Origin: Marinomonas communis
GTDB lineage: Bacteria; Pseudomonadota; Gammaproteobacteria; Pseudomonadales; Marinomonadaceae
Assembly (NCBI RefSeq): GCF_004363305.1
Contig: NZ_SNZA01000005.1
Span: 62,001 to 126,000, forward strand
Reading direction: 5' to 3'
DNA: 64,000 bases
Within the stretch, counting starts at the first letter, position 1. Each line of letters starts with the position of its first letter. The notes under the pieces are model-generated. The model made no database searches. It was not told the DNA's origin and was given only the letters and a program-made list of their open reading frames with translations. The translations under genes and the position numbers were made by a program. Shown here piece after piece: positions 1-8,419 of the stretch.

Positions 1-45
1 GCTCGGCTTTTTTGTTTCTATCGCCTGTGTTTCGTGTTTCTCTGA

Positions 46-909
46 CTACGTACTTCCCAACGAGTTGAATACTGGGCTGTCTAAGATAATACGCTCAAGT
101 CGTTTGGTTGCCTCGTTGATATTTGTTGCCGTATAAAGCGCCACTTCGGTTTCTGGAAGGGGAGGCAGTCCCTCATGAAGAATAATTAAGTCATCTTCTA
201 GTGTGTGAAGTGGAATGATACCAATGCCGATGCCCGCCCTAACTGCAGCGAGTACGCCAGCTCTACTTTGACTGGTAAAAGCAATACGATGAGAAATGCC
301 TGCGTCTTTTAAAAGTTCAGTGGCATGGAGGCGGTGGTTGCAGCCTTCATTGAAAACTGCAAGGGGGAGAGGTCGCTGCGATATTAAGTTATGATCTCTA
401 GACCCAACCCATACGAGGGCGTCTCGTCTTAGTCGTACACCTCCTTCACTATCTGCCATCATTTCTACTAAAGCAATATCAAGCAGCCCTTTCTCTAAAC
501 GTCTCAACAGAGTGTCAGGGCTATGGTCGCAAAATACTTCCAATTCGACTTCAGGGTAACTGAGAACAAATTCTTGAAGTAAGGGAGATAGTGTTCTACT
601 TGCATACTGGTCGTGGCTGCCTAGGCGAACAGCTCCATCAATGTCCATGTTTTGAAATGAGCCAACTATTTGGTCATGTAAATTCAGAAGCTGTTGTGCA
701 TGAGCTGTGAGTTGTATTCCTGATGGAGTCAATCTAACCCCATGTTGACCGCGTTCCATTAGAGTGCTCCCAACAAGCTCTTCTAAGCGGCTTAGCTGCA
801 TGCTTATGGTGGAGGGAGCCTTATGCAGGTGCTTTGACGCTTCTGTTAAGTTCAATGTTTTAGCGACCATTAAAAATGTTCGTAGAAGGTGAATCGGTAA
901 GTCGCGCAT
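46..909 (-). CDS. LysR family transcriptional regulator
   Basis: A 287-residue protein of usual LysR length. An N-terminal winged helix-turn-helix occupies about residues 5-65, with the typical pattern of an LRTF start, then EASKHLHKAPSTIS, then a LTPSG turn. The rest is a periplasmic-binding-protein-like effector domain. It starts at an ATG whose gene is divergent from an MFS transporter with a short shared intergenic region. In the LysR family this arrangement usually means the regulator controls the divergent gene in response to a substrate of the transporter. That role is inferred; the inducer cannot be read from the sequence. Confidence 0.9.
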   Translation of the reverse strand: MRDLPIHLLRTFLMVAKTLNLTEASKHLHKAPSTISMQLSRLEELVGSTLMERGQHGVRLTPSGIQLTAHAQQLLNLHDQIVGSFQNMDIDGAVRLGSHDQYASRTLSPLLQEFVLSYPEVELEVFCDHSPDTLLRRLEKGLLDIALVEMMADSEGGVRLRRDALVWVGSRDHNLISQRPLPLAVFNEGCNHRLHATELLKDAGISHRIAFTSQSRAGVLAAVRAGIGIGIIPLHTLEDDLIILHEGLPPLPETEVALYTATNINEATKRLERIILDSPVFNSLGST

Positions 910-1052
910 AAGTAATGTGTTTACTCTTTAGATTTCGATAAAGTCGAATGTAGAATTCAATATTATTCGATTTATTGAAGGTGTGCATTCCTCTAAATTC
1001 CTTTCATCAATTAAAAGTCAGCTTTGAAAAGTATTATTTGGTGGGGGTGAGT
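910..1052. promoter_or_regulatory. Divergent LysR / MFS control region
   Basis: This short AT-rich stretch separates the start codons of a LysR regulator (minus) and an MFS gene (plus), so it must hold both promoters and probably the LysR operator. Short interrupted AT-rich inverted patterns such as TTCGATAAAGTCGAA (about 936-950) are visible and would suit a LysR T-N11-A box. No operator can be assigned with certainty. Confidence 0.45.
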
Positions 1053-2258
1053 ATGGGGATGGCTGCGTTAATGGCGTTTAACCAAGTTGTAAGTCATGGC
1101 TTTGGTTTGTTTTTGTTTGTTGCGCTGGTACCAGAAATGCGGATGGATATGAGTATTGAGGCGTGGCATCTTGCTTTCATTGGTGCTGGTAGTCAGGTGT
1201 CGTATTTAATAGGCGCTGCACTCTTGGGAGTTTGGGGGCACAAGCTACCGTCAAATAAGTTGCTGCTTGTTAGTGGGTTAGTAACCGCTAGCATCCTTTT
1301 GAGCATGATATTTATCCATTCACCGATAGTGATGATATTTGGTCTTTGCCTTATGGCGATCAGTGCCGCTATTTGTTGGGGAGGCATTGTAGAAATAATT
1401 GCCGGATGCAGTCAGATGGGGGATAGGTCTACTCACCTTTCGATTGCGTCAAGCGGCACTGCATGGGGGTATGGTTTAAACGGATTGTTGCTTCTCACCG
1501 TTGTGCCTGCATTGGGGTGGCAGGCTGCATGGTTTGTGGCTGGAATGATCGCTGTAATGTGCCTGTTGATGACTTCAAAAGTTATCAAAATGAAGTGTGC
1601 AGAAGTCAATTCTCTGGTGTCTTTTGAGAGAATGGTGTCACTGCCAGTTGCTCTAAGTACAAAAGAACTATTGAAAGTGGTGCTCATTGAGCCTGTCGCT
1701 AGGTCAACATGTTTAATTCTATTCTTAGTCGGATTGGCGACGATGCCTTTCTCCACTTGGTTGAATGTCTATCTGGCAGAGCTTGCTGTGCCTGGCTCTC
1801 TAATGGGGTTGGCATGGCTTTCTGTTGGGCTATCTGGGATGGTGTCAGGGCTTATTATTGGGCGATTAGCTGATAGAAAGGGCAGTTCGACGACCTTGTT
1901 TTGCATTTTCTCTATCTTTTTTGTAAGTAGTGTTGCCTTTGTTTTGGATCCTGCTAAATGGGTTTTATTGGTTTCTGTAGCCTATGGCTTAATGTATTTT
2001 CCGGTTTGGGGAATCTTAGCTGGGTGGGTTAATCGAGCGTATTCATCTAAGGCTACCATGCAAATAAACGGTATTGGTATGATAACTTTTGGCGCAGGTG
2101 GTGTTTTAGGGAATGCGCTTGCAGGAGTGGTTCAGCAATATACTGGCAGTATCTCTATTTTGTTTGAAGGAATATGTGTTGTTGGTTTCGCGCTGGTTTT
2201 ATTTTCAATGTATTTATTACTCAGTGAATTCCTTCTGAGGCGTCATGTGGTTACGTGA
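1053..2258 (+). CDS. MFS transporter, YbfB/YjiJ-like
   Basis: A 401-residue, very hydrophobic protein with about twelve predicted membrane segments, usual for the major facilitator superfamily. The first segment carries a GFGLFLF pattern, which resembles the GFGRF signature of YbfB/YjiJ-type transporters. A cytoplasmic GRLADRKG loop near the start of the second half is the conserved MFS A-like motif. The frame extends upstream to a TTG at 975, but the G-rich ribosome-binding-like sequence GGGGGTGAG just before the ATG at 1053 favours this start. It is divergent from a LysR gene that probably regulates it. The substrate is unknown. Confidence 0.8.
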   Translation: MGMAALMAFNQVVSHGFGLFLFVALVPEMRMDMSIEAWHLAFIGAGSQVSYLIGAALLGVWGHKLPSNKLLLVSGLVTASILLSMIFIHSPIVMIFGLCLMAISAAICWGGIVEIIAGCSQMGDRSTHLSIASSGTAWGYGLNGLLLLTVVPALGWQAAWFVAGMIAVMCLLMTSKVIKMKCAEVNSLVSFERMVSLPVALSTKELLKVVLIEPVARSTCLILFLVGLATMPFSTWLNVYLAELAVPGSLMGLAWLSVGLSGMVSGLIIGRLADRKGSSTTLFCIFSIFFVSSVAFVLDPAKWVLLVSVAYGLMYFPVWGILAGWVNRAYSSKATMQINGIGMITFGAGGVLGNALAGVVQQYTGSISILFEGICVVGFALVLFSMYLLLSEFLLRRHVVT

Positions 2259-2308
2259 GTAACATTATTTATTAGATAGCTTCACACTATTCATTTGCCT
2301 CAATGCAT

Positions 2309-2333
2309 GCCCCGTTAATCGGGGCTTAAATTT
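2309..2333 (+). terminator. Rho-independent terminator after MFS gene
   Basis: A perfect 6-bp stem, GCCCCG/CGGGGC, around a TTAAT loop, is followed by TTAAATTTTC. It lies about 50 bases after the transporter stop codon. Confidence 0.7.
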
Positions 2334-2671
2334 TCTAAGTCTTTGTTACTTTTCTAGATTCTGAGCTACGCTTTATAGTCATGGCTACGTGTGGTCACAT
2401 TGATTTAATGATTTGCCGTTAAAGTTGTATCAAAAGCTGTGTATGCAGATGCAAATCATTTATAGTTCTTAAGTAACGGTGTTGCTTTTTGTAATGTTTG
2501 GCATAAAAGTCAATAAAATTAATGACTTAATTATTGTAAAGTTTCGTTAGTCGAGGATGAAATGAGTGCGTAAAAGTCTTAATCTTGTTATATGAGATTA
2601 TTGTCTTCGCGTCATTTGTTGGCTTTAGGTATGGAGCATAGTGCTCAAGGTTGAACGCTAAGGATTTTTTT
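2334..2671 (+). promoter_or_regulatory. Upstream region of chemotaxis operon with sigma-28-like -35
   Basis: This AT-rich non-coding stretch precedes the long chemotaxis operon and must contain its promoter. The octamer TAAAGTTT at 2537-2544 is an exact match to the FliA (sigma-28) -35 consensus, but the expected GCCGATAA at an 11-base spacing is poorly matched (about 4 of 8). The assignment is therefore tentative. No coding potential or repeat was recognised. A ribosome-binding site AAGGA (2660-2664) lies 7 bases before the ATG at 2672. Confidence 0.3.
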
Positions 2672-3820
2672 ATGCTGAAATTGTCTTTAACACAAGTTTT
2701 TGCTGTGGTTGTAGCGGCAATCCTTGCTACGTCTGGTTATTTTTGGCCTGCGTTTTTCGTTCTTGCCCTGTCAGGGTGCTTATTAGTGTTTCTTGCACGC
2801 CCTAAAGTCAGTTACGCTTCAAATGATGATTCGGATTCATCGCTTAATGTAGACCCCATTGCAGCTGAAAAAAATGAAGCCCAGAAGTTATTTCATGATG
2901 AGCTTGTTCCTATTCTTGGGGTCTGTAATGAAGACCTAGATAATGTATTAACAACACAGAAAAGTGCCATTGAGCTATTGAGCCAGTCTTTCGATGATAC
3001 CCACCGTTTGATCGGCGAGCAGACAGAATGCATTCACGCTCTTATTAACGACAATCATGATGGCTCTCGCTCTTACAGTGAAGTGATGCAGGATTTTGCA
3101 GATCAGACAGCTAAGACCTTAGATCGATTTATTAATACCACCGTCGAGATGTCCGCTGAGTCAATGGATCTTTTAAGTAAGGTGAGTGAGATCCATGAAG
3201 AGATGCCGGTCGTTACTAAAGCCCTAAAAGACATCGATGATATTGCGGAGCAAACCAACTTACTGGCTTTGAACGCTGCAATTGAGGCAGCAAGGGCTGG
3301 GGAAGCAGGGCGAGGCTTTGCAGTAGTTGCCGATGAGGTCAGAACATTATCAAATCGTTCCGCTGGTTTTAGTGTGGCGATTCAAACTCAACTGCAAAAG
3401 ATCCAAAATCAAGTTACGGAATTAACCAAATCGATGGAAAGCTTGGCTGCTCATGATGTGACCTACATCATGGAGTCGAAGCGCAACATGCAAAAAGTTC
3501 TAGCGCATATTGTTGAGAAAGCTGAGAGTGACGCAGAAGTTACTTCAAGGTTAGATGGTTTGGCTGGTTCAATTGAAAATGCAATTTTTGGTGCTACAAG
3601 AGGTCTTCAATTCGACGACATTAACCGTCAGAACGTCGAGTACACAATTGAGACGTTGAATTTCATTTCTGAGCATCTGGAAACGATCAAACATACTTCT
3701 TTTGAAGATTTAGAACATGTACTTAAAGATAGGCTTGAACAGATTAAAGTTCGTAGCCGAGAACGCCATAACCCTGTATCACAGCAGGATGTAGATAGCG
3801 GCGACATTGATTTATTTTAA
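2672..3820 (+). CDS. Short MCP-like membrane protein with CheZ-like DxxxQ motif
   Basis: A 382-residue protein. Two closely spaced N-terminal membrane segments (about residues 5-42) leave almost no periplasmic domain. A cytoplasmic helical region carries the MCP hairpin tip, [22 protein letters not shown] (from about residue 190). About 120 residues later comes LQFDDINRQ, with D316 and Q320 at the same spacing as the catalytic DLTGQ of CheZ. The last eight residues are DSGDIDLF, identical to the end of CheD in this operon. The flanking helices are shorter than and different from those of the two other receptors here. The start at ATG 2672 is preferred to TTG 2651 because of AAGGA at a good distance. 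It may be an adaptor or phosphatase rather than a sensory receptor; that is inferred. Confidence 0.75.
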   Translation: MLKLSLTQVFAVVVAAILATSGYFWPAFFVLALSGCLLVFLARPKVSYASNDDSDSSLNVDPIAAEKNEAQKLFHDELVPILGVCNEDLDNVLTTQKSAIELLSQSFDDTHRLIGEQTECIHALINDNHDGSRSYSEVMQDFADQTAKTLDRFINTTVEMSAESMDLLSKVSEIHEEMPVVTKALKDIDDIAEQTNLLALNAAIEAARAGEAGRGFAVVADEVRTLSNRSAGFSVAIQTQLQKIQNQVTELTKSMESLAAHDVTYIMESKRNMQKVLAHIVEKAESDAEVTSRLDGLAGSIENAIFGATRGLQFDDINRQNVEYTIETLNFISEHLETIKHTSFEDLEHVLKDRLEQIKVRSRERHNPVSQQDVDSGDIDLF

Positions 3821-3834
3821 GGATTAGGAAAAGT

Positions 3835-4116
3835 ATGTCTCAGTCACCAATCGTAATTAGTATTCCTGAACGCTTCGATTTTAGTACTCACAAGTGGTTT
3901 ACTGAAGCTTATGAAGCAGCGCTCACAAAGACCAACCAAGTGGTACTGGATTTCTCAAGTGTGAACTATGTTGATTCATCCGCACTTGGAATGATGGTTT
4001 TATTACGCCGCAAAATTAGCGCTGCGGGTGGTAAAGGATTTATCCGTAACGTGACAGGCACAGCGAAAGATATATTAGACATGGCAAATTTCAATGCACT
4101 GTTCGAGTACGAATAG
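3835..4116 (+). CDS. STAS-domain anti-sigma-factor-antagonist-like protein
   Basis: A 93-residue single STAS domain. It has the phosphorylation loop VDSSALG, in which S49 aligns with the phosphorylated serine of SpoIIAA/RsbV. Such proteins switch partners according to phosphorylation by an RsbW-like kinase and dephosphorylation by a PP2C phosphatase. Both enzyme types are present in the next gene, 12 bases downstream. A close functional precedent is Pseudomonas aeruginosa HsbA. Its position inside a chemotaxis operon suggests that the phosphorylated and unphosphorylated forms bind a chemotaxis, flagellar or c-di-GMP protein. The partner is not identifiable from sequence. Confidence 0.88.
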   Translation: MSQSPIVISIPERFDFSTHKWFTEAYEAALTKTNQVVLDFSSVNYVDSSALGMMVLLRRKISAAGGKGFIRNVTGTAKDILDMANFNALFEYE

Positions 4117-4128
4117 GGACAATAAGGG

Positions 4129-5793
4129 ATGCCGCAAGAGAATAAGGTTTTAATTCTTGAAGATGATACCAGTACCCGCTTAATCGTTTCTAAATCCCTT
4201 GCAGCACAAGGGATTGAAACCGTTATAGTTGGCACATTAGCAGAAGCTGAGGCAGAAGTTGAAAAACATAGCATTGCCTTGTTCTTATTAGATGTGCACT
4301 TGCCAGATGGTGATTCAACGGAACTTGTCCGTAAGCTAAGGATTAGTCACCCTTTGGTACCCGTGTTGGTGATGACCGGGGATTATGAGCAAAATCGAGT
4401 ATCTGAGTTTTTTGATCTTGGTGTTCGTGACTTTATACGTAAACCTGTTCATCCCATCCTTCTGGCTAGCCGAGTAAGAAGCTTTATACGAAATTATGCG
4501 ACGGAGCGTGCCCTTTTCGAAGCCAATGAGATGTATCAACGCATTGCGCATGAAAAGGAGCAAGAAGAAGAGCTCGCGCATTATGTTTATAACCACATTC
4601 TGGATGTGCATACTTCAAAGATAGATGGGCTGGACGTTGCGATTCGCTCTTCAGGGCGTTTTTGTGGAGACATGATTCTTTCTGCTAAAGCCCCCAATGG
4701 GAATCTAGTTGTGATGCTGGCAGATGCCACAGGTCATGGTATGGCTGCAGCGTTAACCATCTATCCGATGGCTTCAACATTTTCCGCTATGGTATCGAAA
4801 GGGCTATCGTTAGGTGCAATCCTTAAAGAATTAAGTACTAAACATAACCAATGTATTCCGCAAAACCGTTTTGTCGCTGCTATTTTAATTGAGCTATCAC
4901 CAGCAGAAAACTCTATAAGAGTATGGAACGGAGGCATGCCTTCGTTATTGATGTTTGGCAATGACGGTGAGTTTACGAAGGTAAGCTCGAAAAATTTAGC
5001 GATTGGTATTCTTCCTGATGAGCTTATCAGTACCAAAATGGAAGTTTTTGAGCTAGATAAAGTCCGCAAGATGGCAATGTTTAGTGATGGCTTAATTGAG
5101 AATAAAGCCATTGGAGGGCGGAATATTTCATTTGATGAGGCTTACGATATTATTGCTACTCATCTGGATGACCTTCAAGACCTACTAGGCAAAATGCATG
5201 ACTGCGAACAGTTTGTGAATGAGCTCAATGATCATGATGATATGACACTAGCTGTATTGGATCTTGAGCGCTTAAAAGAAGAACTAAAACAGGTTGAGCA
5301 AGAAGAAGATGTGCTTCCAGGGTCATTTGAGTTTGACTTTGTTTTGACAGGAGCCTCGTTGAATAACGATAAATTCGTGTTTGGTTTATCTGAACTTCTG
5401 GCGTCATATGGCTTTAACAAAGAATTCTGTCAAAAAGTATTCACTGTTGTCACCGAGTTGCTAGTGAATGCTGTAGATCATGGGATTTTTAATATCCCGT
5501 CTAACCTAAAAGAAGAAGATTTTATTGCTTACCTTTCGATGAGGGAAGAAAAGCAATCGACCATAGCCGCGTCGGATAAAGTCTCAATCCAAGTGAAGTG
5601 GCAAGAGCCAACGCAAACGCTGGAAATATTTTTATCCGACAGTGGTAATGGCTATGAGTTAAACAGTATAAATAATGATAACGAATTAGATGATCTAGCT
5701 TATGGGCGTGGTCTTAAGTTAATTACGTCTTTGAGTCATTCGTTTGATTATGATGAACACACCAATACGACCCATGTGACTTTAGAATATTAG
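4129..5793 (+). CDS. REC-PP2C-HATPase response regulator (HsbR-like switch protein)
   Basis: A 554-residue three-domain protein. An N-terminal receiver domain (about 5-120) has the acidic pair EDD and phospho-acceptor D55 in LLDVHLPDG. A SpoIIE-type PP2C phosphatase (about 165-380) shows GDM near its start, LADATGHGM and MFSDGLIE. A C-terminal RsbW-like HATPase_c domain (about 410-554) has an N-box TELLVNAVDHG, then DSGNG and GRGLKLI. The protein should therefore both phosphorylate and dephosphorylate the adjacent STAS protein under control of receiver phosphorylation. The most likely phosphodonor is the CheA encoded two genes downstream. P. aeruginosa HsbR has the same architecture. Confidence 0.88.
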   Translation: MPQENKVLILEDDTSTRLIVSKSLAAQGIETVIVGTLAEAEAEVEKHSIALFLLDVHLPDGDSTELVRKLRISHPLVPVLVMTGDYEQNRVSEFFDLGVRDFIRKPVHPILLASRVRSFIRNYATERALFEANEMYQRIAHEKEQEEELAHYVYNHILDVHTSKIDGLDVAIRSSGRFCGDMILSAKAPNGNLVVMLADATGHGMAAALTIYPMASTFSAMVSKGLSLGAILKELSTKHNQCIPQNRFVAAILIELSPAENSIRVWNGGMPSLLMFGNDGEFTKVSSKNLAIGILPDELISTKMEVFELDKVRKMAMFSDGLIENKAIGGRNISFDEAYDIIATHLDDLQDLLGKMHDCEQFVNELNDHDDMTLAVLDLERLKEELKQVEQEEDVLPGSFEFDFVLTGASLNNDKFVFGLSELLASYGFNKEFCQKVFTVVTELLVNAVDHGIFNIPSNLKEEDFIAYLSMREEKQSTIAASDKVSIQVKWQEPTQTLEIFLSDSGNGYELNSINNDNELDDLAYGRGLKLITSLSHSFDYDEHTNTTHVTLEY

Positions 5794-5801
5794 AGGATTT
5801 T

Positions 5802-6167
5802 ATGAGCAAGAAACTGCTTATTGTTGATGATTCACCGTCAGTACGCCAAATGGTTGAGATGACTTTAAAAGGGGCTGGGTATTCCGTTAAGGCTGCAAAG
5901 GATGGTCAAGAGGCTTTGAATTTCTGTAAAGCAGAGCGCTACGACTTTGTCCTAACGGATCAAAATATGCCTAATATGGATGGTATTACGCTGATTAAAT
6001 CTCTAAGAGCGATGCCTTCTTACGCGCGAACGCCTTTGATCGTATTAACGACAGAAGCTAGCGATATGATGAAGCAAAAAGGCAAAGCGGCCGGTGCTAC
6101 TGGATGGATGGTAAAACCGTTTGACCCGAAAAAACTGCTCGAAGTGGTTTCGAAAGTACTACGTTAA
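5802..6167 (+). CDS. cheY: Chemotaxis response regulator CheY
   Basis: A 121-residue single receiver domain. Acidic residues D9/D10 lie in IVDDSPSVRQ, the phospho-acceptor D53 in LTDQNMPNMDG, a conserved threonine in LTTEASD, and the lysine in WMVKPFDP. The length is that of free-standing CheY. It lies 8 bases after the REC-PP2C-HATPase gene and just before cheA, matching the cheY2-cheA2 order of the Pseudomonas che2 cluster. It probably takes phosphate from the CheA encoded next. Whether it acts on the flagellar motor or as a phosphate sink is not visible. Confidence 0.92.
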   Translation: MSKKLLIVDDSPSVRQMVEMTLKGAGYSVKAAKDGQEALNFCKAERYDFVLTDQNMPNMDGITLIKSLRAMPSYARTPLIVLTTEASDMMKQKGKAAGATGWMVKPFDPKKLLEVVSKVLR

Positions 6168-6202
6168 TCTGAGTCACTTACTACAGTCGTTCGGAGTGTA
6201 AG

Positions 6203-8419
6203 ATGGATAACCTAAGTCAGTTTAATGAAGCGTTCTTCGAAGAAGCTCAGGAGCATCTCGAAACGATGGAAACCATGTTGTTGGATTACGACGTGGACTA
6301 TCCTGATATAGAAGATCTGAACAGTGTGTTCCGTGCAGCCCATTCCATTAAAGGTGGTAGTGCTATCTTTGGCTTTACCGCAATGACTGGGCTGACGCAT
6401 GTCATGGAAAACATGCTGGACAGAGCGAGGAATGAAGAGCTATCGCTGACCAATGAGTTGATCACGGTTTTACTGGAAACCGTTGATGTGTTGAAGGATA
6501 TCTTGCACAGCTATCGTAACGATGAAGAGATCGACTGGGATGTAGTTGAAACAAACAAAGCGATATTAGAAAAAGAACTTGATCTCGCAATGAGTGGTCA
6601 AGCAGGAAACGATCAGGCTGAATTAGATTCAGATGTTCAACAGGCAGAGTCGGGCGGTAAAGAAGCTTCAGAAGCAGATGAAGGTTTCGGCTTTTTTGAC
6701 CAATCATATGATAGCGATGACGAGGATGGTTTTGGCTTCTTTGATGAAGACATAAGTGTCTCCGCATCAATTCACTCAGACGAGGACGATCAAGGATTTG
6801 GCTTTTTTGATGAGACTTTAGACTCATCCCCCGATGACAGTAATGACGGCTTTGGCTTTTTCGACGATGCACCGGCAGCACCGACGAAGGAGAAAAAAGC
6901 AGACGACGATGAAATAGAAGGTTTTGGTTTCTTTGAATCCGAGTCTGATGACGTCAATGATGGAGATGTTGCTTCCAAAGATTCTGACAGCAGTGCAGCA
7001 AAGAATCCTTCAGATGCTGGTGCTAAAGATGATGGCTTTGGTTTCTTCGATGAGTCGATGAAAGCTCGGCATGAGCAGGATAAGATCGACGACAAACAAG
7101 GCTATGGTCTTTATCCCAAAGAAAAAAATGAGCCTTCCAGTAAAGTAGCGACTGCACCCAGAACAACTAAGACTAAGCCAGCCACAAAACCAGCAGAAAC
7201 GAAAAGCTCTGAAGCCACTAGTATACGAGTTGAAACCGTTAAGATTGATAAATTAGTGAATCTTGTCGGTGAGCTCGTGATCACTCAGTCCATGTTAAAT
7301 TTGATCGGCAACGAAGTTCAGGAAAGTGTTGCTGAAAAAATGATGGGAGCTTTAGCTGAACTTGAGCGCAATACTCGAGAGATCCAAGAAGCAGTCATGT
7401 CAGTTCGAATGCTTCCTATATCATTTGTGTTCAACCGATTCCCTAGGTTGGTTCGAGACCTCTCAGTCAAAATGGAAAAGCAAATTGAGTTGGTGATTGA
7501 AGGTGCTAGTACTGAGATTGACAAAAACTTAGTCGAGAAAATCTCGGACCCGTTGACTCATCTTATTCGAAACAGTGTCGATCACGGCATCGAAAAGCCG
7601 GATGTACGCAAGGCCGCAGGTAAACTAGAAAAAGGAACAGTACGCCTATCTGCATTGCAGAAAGGTGGCGAAATCGTCATTTCAATATTAGATGATGGAG
7701 CAGGGCTGAATCGGGAACGAATTGTTGCGAAAGCCGAAGAAAAAGGCATCGAGCTTCCAGATCCACTAACTGATGAGGCGGTTTGGCAGTTGATTTTTGC
7801 ACCAGGCTTTTCAACAGCTGCAGAGGTTACCGATGTGTCTGGTCGTGGAGTTGGCATGGATGTGGTTCGTCGTAATATCGAGTCTCTTGGCGGTCGTGTT
7901 GAGATTAATTCTTCTGAAGGTGCGGGCACAGAGTTTGTCATTAGCTTACCTTTGACGCTGGCGATTCTAGATGGGATGTGTGTTGAAGCTGAACAGCAAA
8001 TATTTGTTGTTCCTTTGGTGAATATTGTGGAAAGCATTCAGCCGATGCCAGAACAAATTCGAGTTATCAAAGGCAGCAAGATTTTGTGGGCTCGCGAGGA
8101 GTATTGGCCTTTGGTTGATATTGGCCGTGTGCTTGGCGGTCGTGCGGAAAGCATCGATCAACTGGATTTATCTGAATCCATCATTGTGTTGGTTGAAACT
8201 GCCAAGAGCCGCTTTGGCCTTGTGGTCGATACTTTGGTTGGGCAACAACAAGTGGTTATTAAGAGTTTAGAGCGCCATTACCGTCGTGTAGATGGTGTTG
8301 CAGGGGCCACCATCATGGGTGACGGTGGCGTCGCACTTATTCTGGATGTCGATTCATTGATACAGTTTATTAGTTCAGATTTGGGAGGGGCATCTTATGC
8401 CGTCAGAGCAGCAGGGTAG
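6203..8419 (+). CDS. cheA: Chemotaxis histidine kinase CheA with GFGFF-repeat linker
   Basis: A 738-residue kinase. The P1 phosphotransfer domain (1 to about 125) has H47 in AAHSIKGGS. The P3 dimerisation domain lies near 345-405, the P4 ATPase near 410-590 (HLIRNSVDHGIE, DDGAG, GRGVGMDVV), and the P5 CheW-like domain is C-terminal. No canonical P2 CheY-binding domain is recognisable. In its place, residues 140-345 form an acidic low-complexity linker with the pentapeptide GFGFF at 161, 176, 198, 216, 240 and 278, and GYGLY at 300, mostly followed by Asp or Glu. The motifs may dock CheY, CheR or CheB; this is inference. The end overlaps cheW by 23 bases, so translation is probably coupled. 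Confidence 0.93.
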   Translation: MDNLSQFNEAFFEEAQEHLETMETMLLDYDVDYPDIEDLNSVFRAAHSIKGGSAIFGFTAMTGLTHVMENMLDRARNEELSLTNELITVLLETVDVLKDILHSYRNDEEIDWDVVETNKAILEKELDLAMSGQAGNDQAELDSDVQQAESGGKEASEADEGFGFFDQSYDSDDEDGFGFFDEDISVSASIHSDEDDQGFGFFDETLDSSPDDSNDGFGFFDDAPAAPTKEKKADDDEIEGFGFFESESDDVNDGDVASKDSDSSAAKNPSDAGAKDDGFGFFDESMKARHEQDKIDDKQGYGLYPKEKNEPSSKVATAPRTTKTKPATKPAETKSSEATSIRVETVKIDKLVNLVGELVITQSMLNLIGNEVQESVAEKMMGALAELERNTREIQEAVMSVRMLPISFVFNRFPRLVRDLSVKMEKQIELVIEGASTEIDKNLVEKISDPLTHLIRNSVDHGIEKPDVRKAAGKLEKGTVRLSALQKGGEIVISILDDGAGLNRERIVAKAEEKGIELPDPLTDEAVWQLIFAPGFSTAAEVTDVSGRGVGMDVVRRNIESLGGRVEINSSEGAGTEFVISLPLTLAILDGMCVEAEQQIFVVPLVNIVESIQPMPEQIRVIKGSKILWAREEYWPLVDIGRVLGGRAESIDQLDLSESIIVLVETAKSRFGLVVDTLVGQQQVVIKSLERHYRRVDGVAGATIMGDGGVALILDVDSLIQFISSDLGGASYAVRAAG
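6683..7114 (+). repeat. Seven-copy GFGFF/GYGLY motif array inside cheA
   Basis: Coding repeats begin at 6683, 6728, 6794, 6848, 6920, 7034 and 7100. Six encode GFGFF followed by D or E, and the last encodes GYGLY. Spacing is irregular (15 to 38 residues). Codons differ between copies (GGT/GGC/GGA, TTT/TTC), so this is a peptide-level repeat kept by selection and not a recent DNA duplication. Confidence 0.85.

Noticed and set aside
1-13. GCTCGGCTTTTTT at the left edge, like the right arm of a terminator
   Set aside because: The left arm lies outside the window, so it cannot be confirmed.
8397-8419. Frameshift joining cheA and cheW
   Set aside because: cheW has its own strong ribosome-binding site and a normal N-terminus, and both proteins have normal ends, so this is an ordinary overlap.
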